A stretch of DNA of 29,373 bases from Candidatus Bipolaricaulota bacterium (GCA_014360945.1 JACIWM010000008.1:1-29373); one strand, 5' to 3'. Shown: positions 1 to 7,914, numbered from the stretch's first letter. Numbers and translations are program-made. The notes: a model not told the origin generated them from the sequence alone.

Positions 1-2
1 CG

Positions 3-1532
3 TTCACGCCGATCCGCGCCTTCCTTCAGGGCCTTGTGGACACGGAGAGCACGAACTCTGCGGCCCAGGCGAAGCTCTCGGAGCTCCAGAAACTCTTCCT
101 TGGGTTTGAGCGGCTGCGGCCGCGGTTCGTGGGCTGGCTGGCTCGGCTCGATCCCGAGGAGGTGGGCGCCGGACCATACCGCCTCCTCTTGGAAGAGGCG
201 CGAATCCAAGCTGAGCACATGATGAGCGAGCCCGAGGAGATCCTTGCTGCCGAGCTGCGGCTCTCCGGAGGAAGGGCCTGGGCCAAGCTCCACGGAAATG
301 TCTCAAGTCTCATCACCGCCGAAGTGGGCGGAAAGAAGCTTCCTATCACGGCCGTACGCAACCTCGCCTATAGCCCCGATGAGCGCGTGCGCAAGGAAGC
401 CTACGACGCGGAGCTTTCTGCCTGGAAGGCCCATGAAGTCCCGCTGGCCGCGGCCCTGAACGGAGTTAAGGGCGAAGCAAGCGTCCTCAACCGCAAGCGA
501 GGCTGGAAGGATGACCTCGAACCTGCCCTTTTCCACAACCGCATCTCCCGCGAGATCCTCTCCGCCATGCAAGAGGTGGTGGAGGAGAGTTTCCCTAAAT
601 GGCGCCAATATTTCCTCGCCAAGGCCCGAGCCTTGGGAAAAGAGCGGCTGGACTGGTGGGATCTCTTTGCTCCCGTGGGAAAAAGCCAGAGGAAATGGAC
701 GTGGGAGGAGGCCCAGGAGTTCGTGGTCCAAAACCTGGCCGCGTTTTCGCCGGGCGCGGCGGAGGTAGCTCACACCGCTTTTTCCAAAAACTGGATCGAT
801 GCCGAGCCTCGCGTAGGAAAGCGCGGCGGCGCTTATTGCACTCATGTGGGAAAGGGCCATAGCCGCATCCTCGCAAATTACGAGGAGAGCTTCGACTCCG
901 TGTCCACCATCGCTCACGAGCTTGGCCACGCTTACCACAACTGGTGCCTCCGGGACGTTCCGCCCCTTTTGCGCCAGTACCCCATGACTTTGGCAGAGAC
1001 GGCAAGCATCATGAACGAAACGGTGGTGGTGGAAGCCGCCCTGCGCGTCCTCCCTCCAGAGGAAAAACTCCCCATCCTCGAGACCTATCTCCAGGGCGCA
1101 GCCCAGGTGGTGGTGGACATCCACTCCCGGTTCCTTTTTGAGTCCTGGGTTTTCGAGCGCCGCGCGAAGCGCGAACTCACACCGGACGAATTCTGCTCCC
1201 TCATGGTGGAAGCCCAGAAGGCCGCGTACGGCGAGGCCTTGGGAACTTTCCATCCCTACATGTGGGCGGTGAAGCCTCACTACTACGGCTCGCATTTCTA
1301 CAACTTCCCCTACACCTTTGGCCTCCTTTTCGGGCTTGGGCTTTACGAGCGCTACCGGGAGGAGGGAGAAAAATTCCTGGCCCGTTACGAGGAGCTTTTG
1401 GCCTCGGTGGGGATGTATCCGGTGGCCGAGCTTGCCCAGCGCTTTGGCTTTGATCTCGCCTCCCGCCGGTTCTGGGAACGCGCTATGGGCCTGCTTTTTG
1501 AGAAAATCGAGGCCTTTTCGGCCATGGTGTGA
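3..1532 (+). CDS. M3 family oligoendopeptidase (PepF-like), 5'-truncated by window edge
   Basis: This is a zinc metallopeptidase of family M3 that would cleave oligopeptides in the cytoplasm. The frame is open from the first in-frame codon (base 3), so the N-terminus lies outside the window. About 509 residues are present, against roughly 600 for PepF, so about 90 are missing. The zinc motif HELGH is encoded at 915-929. A downstream LAETAS segment supplies the usual third ligand (Glu), followed by the conserved ASIMNE stretch. The C-terminal part has the HFYNFPYTFG segment typical of PepF-type M3 enzymes. Its TGA overlaps the GTG of the next gene by 4 bases, so the two are probably co-transcribed. 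A GTG at 36 could be read as a start, but the frame continues upstream with sensible sequence. The family call is firm; substrate specificity is unknown. Confidence 0.93.
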   Translation, partial: FTPIRAFLQGLVDTESTNSAAQAKLSELQKLFLGFERLRPRFVGWLARLDPEEVGAGPYRLLLEEARIQAEHMMSEPEEILAAELRLSGGRAWAKLHGNVSSLITAEVGGKKLPITAVRNLAYSPDERVRKEAYDAELSAWKAHEVPLAAALNGVKGEASVLNRKRGWKDDLEPALFHNRISREILSAMQEVVEESFPKWRQYFLAKARALGKERLDWWDLFAPVGKSQRKWTWEEAQEFVVQNLAAFSPGAAEVAHTAFSKNWIDAEPRVGKRGGAYCTHVGKGHSRILANYEESFDSVSTIAHELGHAYHNWCLRDVPPLLRQYPMTLAETASIMNETVVVEAALRVLPPEEKLPILETYLQGAAQVVVDIHSRFLFESWVFERRAKRELTPDEFCSLMVEAQKAAYGEALGTFHPYMWAVKPHYYGSHFYNFPYTFGLLFGLGLYERYREEGEKFLARYEELLASVGMYPVAELAQRFGFDLASRRFWERAMGLLFEKIEAFSAMV

Positions 1533-2968
1533 AAAGAGGTTTTCGGGCAAGCTTTCCCGTGCGCTTTAAAACGCCATCCACCGAAGAAATTCTGAGCGGC
1601 CCGGTTTTCTCCACCATGGCCCGCATCGGCCTTCCCGCGGTGTTGGGCTCGCTCCTCCACACCCTGTACAACCTGGCCGACGCTTTCTGGATCGGTCGAC
1701 TTCCCGCGGGAAGCGGGGCCGCAGCCATGGCCGGGATCCAGGTTTCCTGGCCCATCGTGTGGTTCCTCATCTCCTTCATCGCCGGATTTTCCGGAGCGGC
1801 GGCAAGCGCCCTCGTGGCTCAATACATGGGCGCGGGAAGGCCCAAAGAGGCTAATCTCGCTCTGAACCAGCTTTTCACCCTGTCCCTTGGAGCCAGCGTC
1901 CTCTTTGCCGGGCTTGGGTATCTTGCCTCTCCGCCCCTTCTTCGGCTCCTTTTGGGCCCGACCGGCGTGGCGGAGGCCGCCGCCCTCTACATCAGGATCA
2001 TCTTCCTTGGGCTTCCCACCATGGTCCTTCCCGGCCTCTTTTATTCCGCGTTAGCCGCCACCGGCGACACCCTCACCCCGCTCCTTGTCACCACCGGCGG
2101 CGTCCTTTTAAACATGGCCCTGGACCCACCTCTGGTCCTTGGTTGGGGGCCCATTCCGCAAATGGGCATCGTGGGCGCGGCCTACGCCACCTTAGCCGCC
2201 CAAGGCTTGAGCACCATCGCCTTCCTTTTCCTCCTGGCCCGCGGAAAGGGACCGCTTCGCTTGCACCGAGAAGCCATGCTCCCCCAGATTCCCTGGATTT
2301 TGAAGGGGCTGCGGATCGGCGTTCCCGCGGCCTTGGGCCAGTCCAGCATGGCCTTCGGGTTTGTGGTTATGACTGCTGTGATTGGAAGACTTCCAAATGC
2401 CGAAGTGGCCCTGGCCGGCTACGGCATCGGCGACCGGATCCTCGGGATGCTCTTCATCCTCACCGAGGGCCTAGGGGTGGGGCTCACCACCATGGTGGGC
2501 CAGGCCCTGGGCGCCCAGAAAATGGCGCGGGCTCGGGAGGTGGTGCGCCGGGGGATCGCCTTGTTGGTGGCGCTTCTTGCCTTGGAAGCCGCCCTCCTTT
2601 GGCCCCTCCGAGGTGTGCTCGTGGCCCTATTCATGCCCAGCCGGCCGGATGTGGTGGAAATGGGCGCCGCGTTCATCGGGGCATTCGCCGTAAGCATGCC
2701 ATTCTTGGGAACATTTTTTGCTGCCATGTCCATCTACCGCGGGGCTGGCCATAACGTCCCCACCATGTTCCTTGGCCTCCTTCGGCTTTGGATCCTCCGG
2801 ATTCCCCTTTCCTGGCTTTTCGGGTTCGTCCTGAACCTTGGCGCCAACGGCGTGTGGTGGGGCATGTCCCTTTCCAACGTGGTGAGCGGGGCCGTAGCCC
2901 TGGCCATGCTCCTTTCCGGAGGATGGCAGAAAACGGTGGTGGAAACTTCGCCGACTAAATGCGGATAA
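1529..2968 (+). CDS. MATE family efflux transporter
   Basis: A 479-residue polytopic membrane protein with about 12 hydrophobic segments, matching the usual length and two-bundle layout of MATE (NorM/DinF-like) exporters. These use Na+ or H+ gradients to expel cationic compounds across the inner membrane. The N-terminal half has the typical 'LxxxLYNLADAFWIGRL' region around residues 40-60, and the MATE pattern of small and proline residues recurs in the second half (for example 'GIGDRILGMLFILTEGLGVG'). The start is the GTG that overlaps the upstream stop by 4 bases. The 3' end overlaps truD by 10 bases. Which drug or metabolite is exported cannot be told from the sequence. Confidence 0.93.
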   Translation: MKRGFRASFPVRFKTPSTEEILSGPVFSTMARIGLPAVLGSLLHTLYNLADAFWIGRLPAGSGAAAMAGIQVSWPIVWFLISFIAGFSGAAASALVAQYMGAGRPKEANLALNQLFTLSLGASVLFAGLGYLASPPLLRLLLGPTGVAEAAALYIRIIFLGLPTMVLPGLFYSALAATGDTLTPLLVTTGGVLLNMALDPPLVLGWGPIPQMGIVGAAYATLAAQGLSTIAFLFLLARGKGPLRLHREAMLPQIPWILKGLRIGVPAALGQSSMAFGFVVMTAVIGRLPNAEVALAGYGIGDRILGMLFILTEGLGVGLTTMVGQALGAQKMARAREVVRRGIALLVALLALEAALLWPLRGVLVALFMPSRPDVVEMGAAFIGAFAVSMPFLGTFFAAMSIYRGAGHNVPTMFLGLLRLWILRIPLSWLFGFVLNLGANGVWWGMSLSNVVSGAVALAMLLSGGWQKTVVETSPTKCG

Positions 2969-4329
2969 AAGCTTTGCCCGAAGATTTTCAGGTGGAGGAA
3001 GTGCTCTCCCTCTCCCCGAAGGAACGTGGGCCATACGCCCTTTTTCGCGTCAAAAAGCGCAATATCACCACCCTCGAGGTCCACATGAGCCTTGCCAAAA
3101 AGCTCGGACTTCCTCCTTCGGCCCTGCATTTCCCGGCCCTCAAGGACAAAGTGGCCGTGGCCACCCAGTACTGCACGGCAAAAATGGCGAAAGGCCCCAC
3201 CCTAAGCCAAATAGATGGACCGGGTTTTTCCGCAACGCTCGTGGGTTTTCTTTCCCGTCCGCTCACGCCAAAAGACCTTCGGGAAAACCGGTTCATCGTG
3301 ACCCTGCGGGACATGGATGAAGAAGAGGCCAAACATGTGCACACATGCTTTCAAATGCTTAGCTATGACGGCTTTCCCAACTATTTCGACCTCCAGCGGT
3401 TCGGCTCGTGGAGCCCAAAGCTTGGATTTCCCGGAAAGCACCTTCTTTTGGGAGATTGGGAGAAAGCGCTCTTCGCATACCTTGCGGAGCCGCTGGCGGG
3501 CGATCCCCCAACGGTATTGCGGTTCAAAAAACTTGCCCGAGAACACTGGGGGAATTGGCCGCTTCTCAAGGAAAAGGCACCGCGGGGAAATCTCCGAAGC
3601 GTTCTTACCTTTCTTTGCGACCATCCCCAAGACTTTAAGCGCGCGGTGAACCTCATTACTCCCAGAATCCTTTCCCTTTGGCTTTCCGCCTACCAAAGTT
3701 TCCTTTGGAACCGCGCTTCGTCTCTATTTCTGCAAAGGTTGGCCGGTGAACATGGGCCTGGTGTGTACCTGCGCTTCCCTTTTGGCGAGTTTTTCGTCCC
3801 CGCATATCCCATTCCCGAGGACCTGCACCGCCGGCTTGCCGCACTTTCCTTGCCCCTTCCTTCCCACAAGATTTTTTCTGGCCCCCTCACCCCCTACCCC
3901 TCTCCCCAAGGGGGAGAGGGCACAACTGAGGGGAGCTCTCACTCTCGTGGCTGGGACCACCACGAAGGTCCCTTTCTCTCTCCCTCTCGGGAAGAGGGCC
4001 AGAATTCCCTTCCCTCTCCCCAGCGGGGAGAGGGTCAGGGTGAGGGGGACCTCTTCCGCGAAATTCTTCTTGTGGTGCTTAAAGAAGAGGGGCTCACCCC
4101 TAAAAATCTTCGTGCTCGGGGTCTCACGCGCGTTTTTCTCGCCCGTGCTGAACGTCCCCTTTGGGTCGTTCCCTTGGAACCAAAAATGGGCGACCCCGCG
4201 CCGGACGAGCTTTTCCCCGGCCGCCTGAAGCTCACCGTATCCTTCGCCCTTCCTCCCGGTTCATATGCCACCCTTTTCCTGCGCCTTCTTTCCTTGCCCG
4301 ATTTGCCGGAATTGGGCAATACGGACTAA
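2959..4329 (+). CDS. truD: tRNA pseudouridine(13) synthase TruD carrying an inserted repeat-encoded segment
   Basis: TruD isomerises uridine 13 in the D-arm of certain tRNAs. The protein starts MRIKALPEDFQVEEVL, the standard TruD N-terminus. It has the catalytic motif ALKDKVAVATQ with the nucleophile at Asp63, and NYFDLQRFG, the family's NYFGxQRFG signature with one change. It is 456 residues long against about 350 for many bacterial TruDs. Residues about 308-364 are low-complexity (Pro, Ser, Gly, Glu) and are encoded by a palindromic repeat inserted without breaking the frame; the sequence after it (LTVSFALPPGSYATLFLRLL) is again TruD-like. The gene overlaps the MATE gene by 10 bases. The insertion lies in the C-terminal part, well after the catalytic Asp, so activity could survive; this is inference. 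Confidence 0.93.
   Translation: MRIKALPEDFQVEEVLSLSPKERGPYALFRVKKRNITTLEVHMSLAKKLGLPPSALHFPALKDKVAVATQYCTAKMAKGPTLSQIDGPGFSATLVGFLSRPLTPKDLRENRFIVTLRDMDEEEAKHVHTCFQMLSYDGFPNYFDLQRFGSWSPKLGFPGKHLLLGDWEKALFAYLAEPLAGDPPTVLRFKKLAREHWGNWPLLKEKAPRGNLRSVLTFLCDHPQDFKRAVNLITPRILSLWLSAYQSFLWNRASSLFLQRLAGEHGPGVYLRFPFGEFFVPAYPIPEDLHRRLAALSLPLPSHKIFSGPLTPYPSPQGGEGTTEGSSHSRGWDHHEGPFLSPSREEGQNSLPSPQRGEGQGEGDLFREILLVVLKEEGLTPKNLRARGLTRVFLARAERPLWVVPLEPKMGDPAPDELFPGRLKLTVSFALPPGSYATLFLRLLSLPDLPELGNTD
3882..4048. repeat. Palindromic repeat element inserted inside truD
   Basis: The element is bounded by a near-perfect inverted repeat. The left end begins CCCCCTCACCCC at 3882, and the right end, read backwards from 4048, gives CCCCCTCACCCTGACC. 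Inside are three hairpin units: about 3897-3920 (CCCTCTCCCC / GGGGGAGAGGG), 3982-3997 (CCCTCT / AGAGGG) and 4012-4034 (CCCTCTCCCC / GGGGAGAGGG). It keeps the truD frame open and adds about 57 residues. No transposase is present, so it resembles a non-autonomous MITE/REP-type element. Its distribution elsewhere in the genome cannot be seen here. Confidence 0.85.
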
Positions 4330-4332
4330 CAT
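4303..4332 (+). promoter_or_regulatory. Putative promoter of the PD-(D/E)XK gene, leaderless spacing
   Basis: TTGCCG at 4303-4308 and TAACAT at 4327-4332 are separated by 18 bases, within the 3' end of truD. The -10 hexamer ends 8 bases before ATG 4341, so transcription would begin at or next to the start codon. No Shine-Dalgarno sequence precedes that ATG. Confidence 0.45.
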
Positions 4333-4340
4333 TGAATTTG

Positions 4341-5249
4341 ATGCTGGACGGTTTTCTGGAAGTGCTACGCAAGGTACGAGAGCGGGCTCAGAAATACAGG
4401 GCCGAACTGGAAAAGAGCGAAGCCCTCACGCGTTATACGCTCATCGACCCGGTCCTGCGAGCTTTAGGATGGGATACGCAGGATCCCGAATGTGTACAGC
4501 CAGAGTTCTCCACGGAAACCGGCAAGCCTGACTACGCCCTCCTCTGGCAAGGAAAGCCCCTCATCATGGTGGAAGCCAAAGCCCTCCATGCGAACCTCGG
4601 ACCGGCCAAGGACAAAGGCTTCCAATATTGCTGGAAGAACAAAGTGCGCTATTTCGCCATCACCGACGGGGAGCGTTGGGAAGTCTACGACATGGAGAAG
4701 ATGGGCGGCGAAGAAATCGCTGTGGCAAGTATCTCCGAAAATTTGGGCCACGCGGCGCGCCAACTTCTGGCCCTGTGGCGGCCGGCCATGCCCAAGGTCA
4801 CGTTGCCACCTGAACTAGTAATTTCTTTCCTCCCAGAGGCCTTAGAAAAGCCTGTCCTCACAGCTTCGCTGGTCTCCAAGACTAAAGAGCTTACTCTTGA
4901 CGAATTGCTCGCTAAAATCGAAAGAAAAGACCTTCCCAAGGGATCGAAACCGCCTGAGCTTCTTCGTTTTCCAGACGGACAAACAAAGCCCATTAAGTAT
5001 TGGAAAGATTTGTTTTTCGCCTCAGTGGACTGGCTCATTGAGCGAAAGTCTATACCCGTCCCTTTGCTGTTTCCGTCGACTCAAAAGCCAATCCTGGCGA
5101 AGAGTCCAGAAGGTATGCATGCGCCCAAAAAGGTGCGGAGCTACTTCGTGGCAAACCCTAACACAATAATCGCCCTGAAATATCTGAAGGCCGTTCTTGA
5201 GGCGGCCGGAATGGATCCGAAGGAGTTCCGGGTCGGTTTACGGGACTGA
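4341..5249 (+). CDS. Orphan PD-(D/E)XK nuclease-fold protein (HsdR N-terminal domain type)
   Basis: A 302-residue protein whose N-terminal half resembles the type I restriction HsdR N-terminal nuclease domain. It has a helix with YTLIDPVLRALGW, then the catalytic-type arrangement PD at residues 63-64 and EAK at 78-80, followed by YFAITDGERWEVYD. No helicase motor domain follows. The C-terminal half (about 180-302) contains DWLIERKSIPVP and an ALKYLKAVLEAAGMDP tail that I do not recognise. No hsdM or hsdS lies beside it. ATG 4341 was chosen because family similarity begins there; in-frame sequence further upstream is truD in another frame. Such proteins are annotated as putative restriction or DNA-repair nucleases; the real role is unknown. 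It overlaps the convergent membrane-protein gene by 12 bases. Confidence 0.8.
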   Translation: MLDGFLEVLRKVRERAQKYRAELEKSEALTRYTLIDPVLRALGWDTQDPECVQPEFSTETGKPDYALLWQGKPLIMVEAKALHANLGPAKDKGFQYCWKNKVRYFAITDGERWEVYDMEKMGGEEIAVASISENLGHAARQLLALWRPAMPKVTLPPELVISFLPEALEKPVLTASLVSKTKELTLDELLAKIERKDLPKGSKPPELLRFPDGQTKPIKYWKDLFFASVDWLIERKSIPVPLLFPSTQKPILAKSPEGMHAPKKVRSYFVANPNTIIALKYLKAVLEAAGMDPKEFRVGLRD

Positions 5250-5693
5250 CTGAGTGGAGAGGGACCAGGAAAAAGCAAGGGTACCGCCCAAGGAGGCAAG
5301 AGGCGGCCCCAGGCGTAAAGCCCATTCCCAATCGGTGAAGGACGCAAAGGCATAGGCGAGGCTCGTGCCCACGCTCGCGCCCAGGAAGCTTCGTAGGAGA
5401 TCTCCCTGGATCCCCAGTTGGAAACCAGTCCAGCTAGCCCCGGCCCACGCACCCACGGTGGACCCCAGGGCGTACCCCACGTAGGCACAAAGGATAGGGC
5501 CAAGAACCCCGTCGATAATCCCCCAGCCCGCAGCCTGGGCTATAGCCGCGCCGATTTGCGCCCCCAAATAACCACCTACATACCCTAACACGGTCCCTCC
5601 GAGAAACTGCCAGACGAACACCTCTCCGAAAGCAAAAAAGGACAGAGAAAAGACTGCAACACCTGCCAACACTAGTCGTATGGAGTGTGTCAA
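5238..5693 (-). CDS. Gly/Ala-rich small integral membrane protein, unknown function
   Basis: A 151-residue hydrophobic protein. It begins with an uncleaved-signal-like segment (IRLVLAGVAVFSLSFFAF), followed by glycine-rich helices containing repeated GGYLGAQIG and GYALGSTVGAWAGA patterns. Such GxxxG packing suggests three or four closely packed transmembrane segments. The start is TTG at 5691-5693, preceded by GAGGTG at good spacing; a TATCAT hexamer lies at 5702-5707 on this strand. It is divergent from the ThiF-like gene and converges on the PD-(D/E)XK gene. I do not recognise a named family and assign no function. Confidence 0.7.
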   Translation of the reverse strand: MTHSIRLVLAGVAVFSLSFFAFGEVFVWQFLGGTVLGYVGGYLGAQIGAAIAQAAGWGIIDGVLGPILCAYVGYALGSTVGAWAGASWTGFQLGIQGDLLRSFLGASVGTSLAYAFASFTDWEWALRLGPPLASLGGTLAFSWSLSTQSVP

Positions 5694-5722
5694 CGCACCT
5701 CATGATACCGCAAAACGTGTGT

Positions 5723-5751
5723 TTGGCCGGTGCTACGAAATCGCTGAGAAT
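5723..5751 (+). promoter_or_regulatory. Putative promoter of the ThiF-like gene, leaderless spacing
   Basis: TTGGCC (5723-5728) and GAGAAT (5746-5751) are spaced 17 bases apart. The -10 ends 7 bases before ATG 5759, again predicting a transcript starting at the start codon. Confidence 0.4.
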
Positions 5752-5758
5752 TAAGGCG

Positions 5759-6757
5759 ATGGAGCGGTTCGTTCGGCAAACGATCCTTCCTCAATTGGGG
5801 GAGGAAGGGCAAAGAAAGCTTTGGGAAGCGCGGGTCCTCGTGGTGGGTTGCGGCGCGCTGGGCACCCACACGGCCGAGGCCCTCCTCCGCGCAGGCGTGG
5901 GACACCTGATCCTCGTGGACCGCGATCTTGTGGAAGTCCACAACTTGCACCGCGTTTCCCTCTTCACCCCCGAGGACGTGGGCAAGCCCAAAGCCGAGGT
6001 CTGCGCGGAAAAACTAAGAAAAATCTGGCCGGACGCGGAGATCGTGAGCTATGTAGCTCACTTCGGTCCGGAGCTCGCCGAGGAGTTAGTGCCAAAGGTG
6101 GACCTCGTAATGGATGGCCTGGATAACCTGGAAACACGTTACCTTTTGAACGACGCTTGCGTGAAGTACGAAAAGCCTTGGATTTATACGGCGGTTTTGG
6201 CCACTTACGGGATGACCATGCCCATTTTGCCGGGGAAGGGGCCTTGTCTGCGGTGCCTTTTTCCAAATCCGCCGGCTCCGGGAACGGTGCCCACCTGCGC
6301 TCAAGCGGGGATTCTTGGACCTGTGCCAAAAGCCCTTGCCGCTATCCAGGCTGCCACCGCCATCGCCATCCTCGTGGGAAGCGGGGAAGTCCGTCCGGGC
6401 GAGCTCCTTTACGTGGATCTTTGGCAACGACGTTTCCAGACGGTCCAGGTGCAACGGGGAAGGGATTGCCCAACTTGTGTGGCCAGGGATTTTCAATTCC
6501 TCAGGGAAATTTCGCGCTCAGCCGTCCTCTGCGGGGATGCCGTGCAGATCCTCCCCCGAAAAGGCGGTTCCTTGGATCTTGTGGCTCTTGCGGAAAGACT
6601 CGGAAAGCTAGGGAAGGCCGTGGTGAAAAATGGCCTCCTTTTTGCAGAAATAGAGGGGGTTTCGTTCACGGTTTTTCCGGATGGCCGAGCGCTGGTGAAG
6701 GGCGTTTCTGATCCGAACCGGGCGCAGGCCCTCTACGACCAATTCATCTCCCGCTGA
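5759..6757 (+). CDS. ThiF/MoeB/HesA family E1-like adenylyltransferase
   Basis: A 332-residue member of the ThiF/MoeB superfamily, which adenylates the C-terminal glycine of a ubiquitin-like sulfur carrier (ThiS or MoaD) in thiamine, molybdopterin or other sulfur-transfer pathways. It opens with the family signature ERFVRQTILPQLGEEGQ and the nucleotide-binding GCGALG loop in VLVVGCGALG. It has the DLVEVHNLHR and DGLDNLETRYLLNDAC motifs. CLRC and CPTC supply the structural zinc cysteines, and TCAQAGILGP matches the region holding the catalytic cysteine. A C-terminal domain of about 80 residues follows, as in several bacterial ThiF-type proteins. ATG 5759 fits the family start; an upstream in-frame GTG would overlap the divergent gene. 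No thiS, moaD or thiG gene is nearby, so its partner is unknown. Confidence 0.88.
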   Translation: MERFVRQTILPQLGEEGQRKLWEARVLVVGCGALGTHTAEALLRAGVGHLILVDRDLVEVHNLHRVSLFTPEDVGKPKAEVCAEKLRKIWPDAEIVSYVAHFGPELAEELVPKVDLVMDGLDNLETRYLLNDACVKYEKPWIYTAVLATYGMTMPILPGKGPCLRCLFPNPPAPGTVPTCAQAGILGPVPKALAAIQAATAIAILVGSGEVRPGELLYVDLWQRRFQTVQVQRGRDCPTCVARDFQFLREISRSAVLCGDAVQILPRKGGSLDLVALAERLGKLGKAVVKNGLLFAEIEGVSFTVFPDGRALVKGVSDPNRAQALYDQFISR

Positions 6758-7277
6758 GCCTTCCCACAAGCCAGGCAATCAGGAAAAAGAGGGCTATCAA
6801 GGCCACTGGAACAACCATCATCGGCCAGGCCAGCCGTAAGATGGCTTTCTTTTGCTCCGGGGTAAGTTCTACTTTCTTTGGGTAGCGGATCTCCAGCCGC
6901 CGCGCCTTCTTCAACATCTTCACGGACTCCGCGATCCTCCCCTGCTTTCGATAGACCACGCCCAGGTTGTGGTGCGCGGAAGCGTGGTGCGGGTCCTCTT
7001 GGATGGCTCTTTGGTAGGCGTATTCCGCACGGGCTAGATCCCCGGCATCGAAGTACACATTTCCCAGCCGGAAATAAATCATGGCCTTCTCCTCGCCGTA
7101 GCGGAGAAGATCCACCAGGAGGTCGATGGCCTCCTTGTGGCGCTTTTGGCGGCGCAGCTCCTCCGCGCGCACAAGGGCCTTCGCCACGAGCTCCCGCCGC
7201 TCCCCGGCCGTCAGTTCGCTGGGGTCGGGGAGCGGAGGGACGAGAGCCTCTCCTTCACGGCCTTGATATCCTCCCAT
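6744..7277 (-). CDS. TPR-repeat protein with C-terminal membrane anchor
   Basis: A 177-residue protein. The central part has tetratricopeptide repeats: EEKAMIYFRLGNVYFDAGDLARAEYAYQRAIQEDP and the following HHASAHHNLGVVYRKQGRIAESVKMLKKA are two clear units, with a third, weaker one before them. It ends with a single hydrophobic helix (AWPMMVVPVALIALFFLIAWLVG) and a short basic tail, so it is probably tail-anchored with the repeats in the cytoplasm as a protein-binding scaffold. ATG 7277 lies inside the uracil-DNA glycosylase gene (67-base overlap). The frame is open further upstream, but that part is out-of-frame glycosylase sequence. Its binding partner is unknown. It overlaps the convergent ThiF-like gene by 14 bases. 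Confidence 0.75.
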   Translation of the reverse strand: MGGYQGREGEALVPPLPDPSELTAGERRELVAKALVRAEELRRQKRHKEAIDLLVDLLRYGEEKAMIYFRLGNVYFDAGDLARAEYAYQRAIQEDPHHASAHHNLGVVYRKQGRIAESVKMLKKARRLEIRYPKKVELTPEQKKAILRLAWPMMVVPVALIALFFLIAWLVGRLSGR

Positions 7278-7813
7278 GTCAGATATTTCGGGCTTCCCTT
7301 GGCCTTGCTGGGGTTCCGCAGAAGGTAGCTGGGATGGAACATGGGAAAGATCTCGATCCCGCCCTTCCACGGAAAGAACCGTCCCCGCAGGGCATTTATC
7401 CCGTCATTCCGGCCCAAAAGCCAGTGGGTGGGGGTGTTGCCCAAGGTGACGATGAGCTTCGGCCGCACAAGCCCGATTTGTGCGGAAAGCCACTCCCAGC
7501 ACGCGGCCATTTCTTCCTTTGTGGGAACACGATTCCCCGGCGGTCGGCACTTCACGACGTTGGTGATGTACACCTCCTCCCGACGGATACCTACGCTTTC
7601 CAAAATCCTTGTGAGGAGTTGCCCCGCAGGTCCCACAAAGGGCCGGCCCGTCTCGTCTTCCACTTCGCCCGGAGCTTCTCCGATAAACATGAGCTCCGTG
7701 GGCGCAGGTCCCTCCCCGAACACCACCTGAGTTCGGTTCTCGCTCAGTGGGCAACGGCGGCAGGAAAGGACGCGTTCACGCAGGTCTTCTATGGACGGGG
7801 AAAAGCCGGGCAA
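7211..7813 (-). CDS. Type 4 (iron-sulfur) uracil-DNA glycosylase
   Basis: A 200-residue DNA repair enzyme that excises uracil produced by cytosine deamination. It has the family 4 motifs GEAPG (with GEVEDETGRPFVG) near residues 45-61 and HPSYLL near the C-terminus. Four cysteines at about 18, 21, 89 and 105 have the spacing expected for the [4Fe-4S] cluster. The start is TTG 7813, chosen because GGAGGTG (7821-7827) lies 7 bases upstream and the longer open frame would run through the tRNA gene. The ribosome-binding site therefore begins just after the tRNA 3' end. Family 4 enzymes are especially common in thermophiles. Confidence 0.9.
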   Translation of the reverse strand: MPGFSPSIEDLRERVLSCRRCPLSENRTQVVFGEGPAPTELMFIGEAPGEVEDETGRPFVGPAGQLLTRILESVGIRREEVYITNVVKCRPPGNRVPTKEEMAACWEWLSAQIGLVRPKLIVTLGNTPTHWLLGRNDGINALRGRFFPWKGGIEIFPMFHPSYLLRNPSKAKGSPKYLTWEDIKAVKERLSSLRSPTPAN

Positions 7814-7830
7814 GGAAGAGCACCTCCAAC

Positions 7831-7906
7831 TGGAGCGGGCAACGGGAATCGAACCCGCGACCTTCGGCTTGGGACGCCGACGCTCTACCAACTGAGCTAT
7901 GCCCGC
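7831..7906 (-). tRNA. tRNA-Gly, anticodon CCC
   Basis: A 76-base cloverleaf. The acceptor stem is GCGGGCA/TGCCCGC, followed by an encoded discriminator T and CCA. The D stem is GCTC/GAGC, the anticodon stem TCGGC/GCCGA, and the T arm GCGGG-TTCGATT-CCCGT. The seven-base anticodon loop GTCCCAA gives anticodon CCC, which reads GGG (Gly); on the plus strand the anticodon is at 7871-7873. It lies 24 bases after pgk and 17 bases before the uracil-DNA glycosylase start. Confidence 0.96.
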
Positions 7907-7914
7907 CTACTTGA

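Noticed and set aside
303..1550. 415-codon minus-strand open frame opposite the M3 peptidase
   Set aside because: It lies opposite a clearly conserved peptidase and has no recognisable motif. The long antisense frame comes from base composition.
3882..4048. CRISPR array
   Set aside because: The repeats are palindromic and irregular, there are no uniform spacers, and the stretch lies in an open truD frame. It fits a REP/MITE-like element.
7278..7370. N-terminal extension of the TPR protein
   Set aside because: The extension is out-of-frame glycosylase sequence with no TPR or signal features.
7814..7891. Longer N-terminus for the uracil-DNA glycosylase
   Set aside because: The extra codons are the tRNA-Gly gene read through. 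TTG 7813 has a proper ribosome-binding site and fits the family start.
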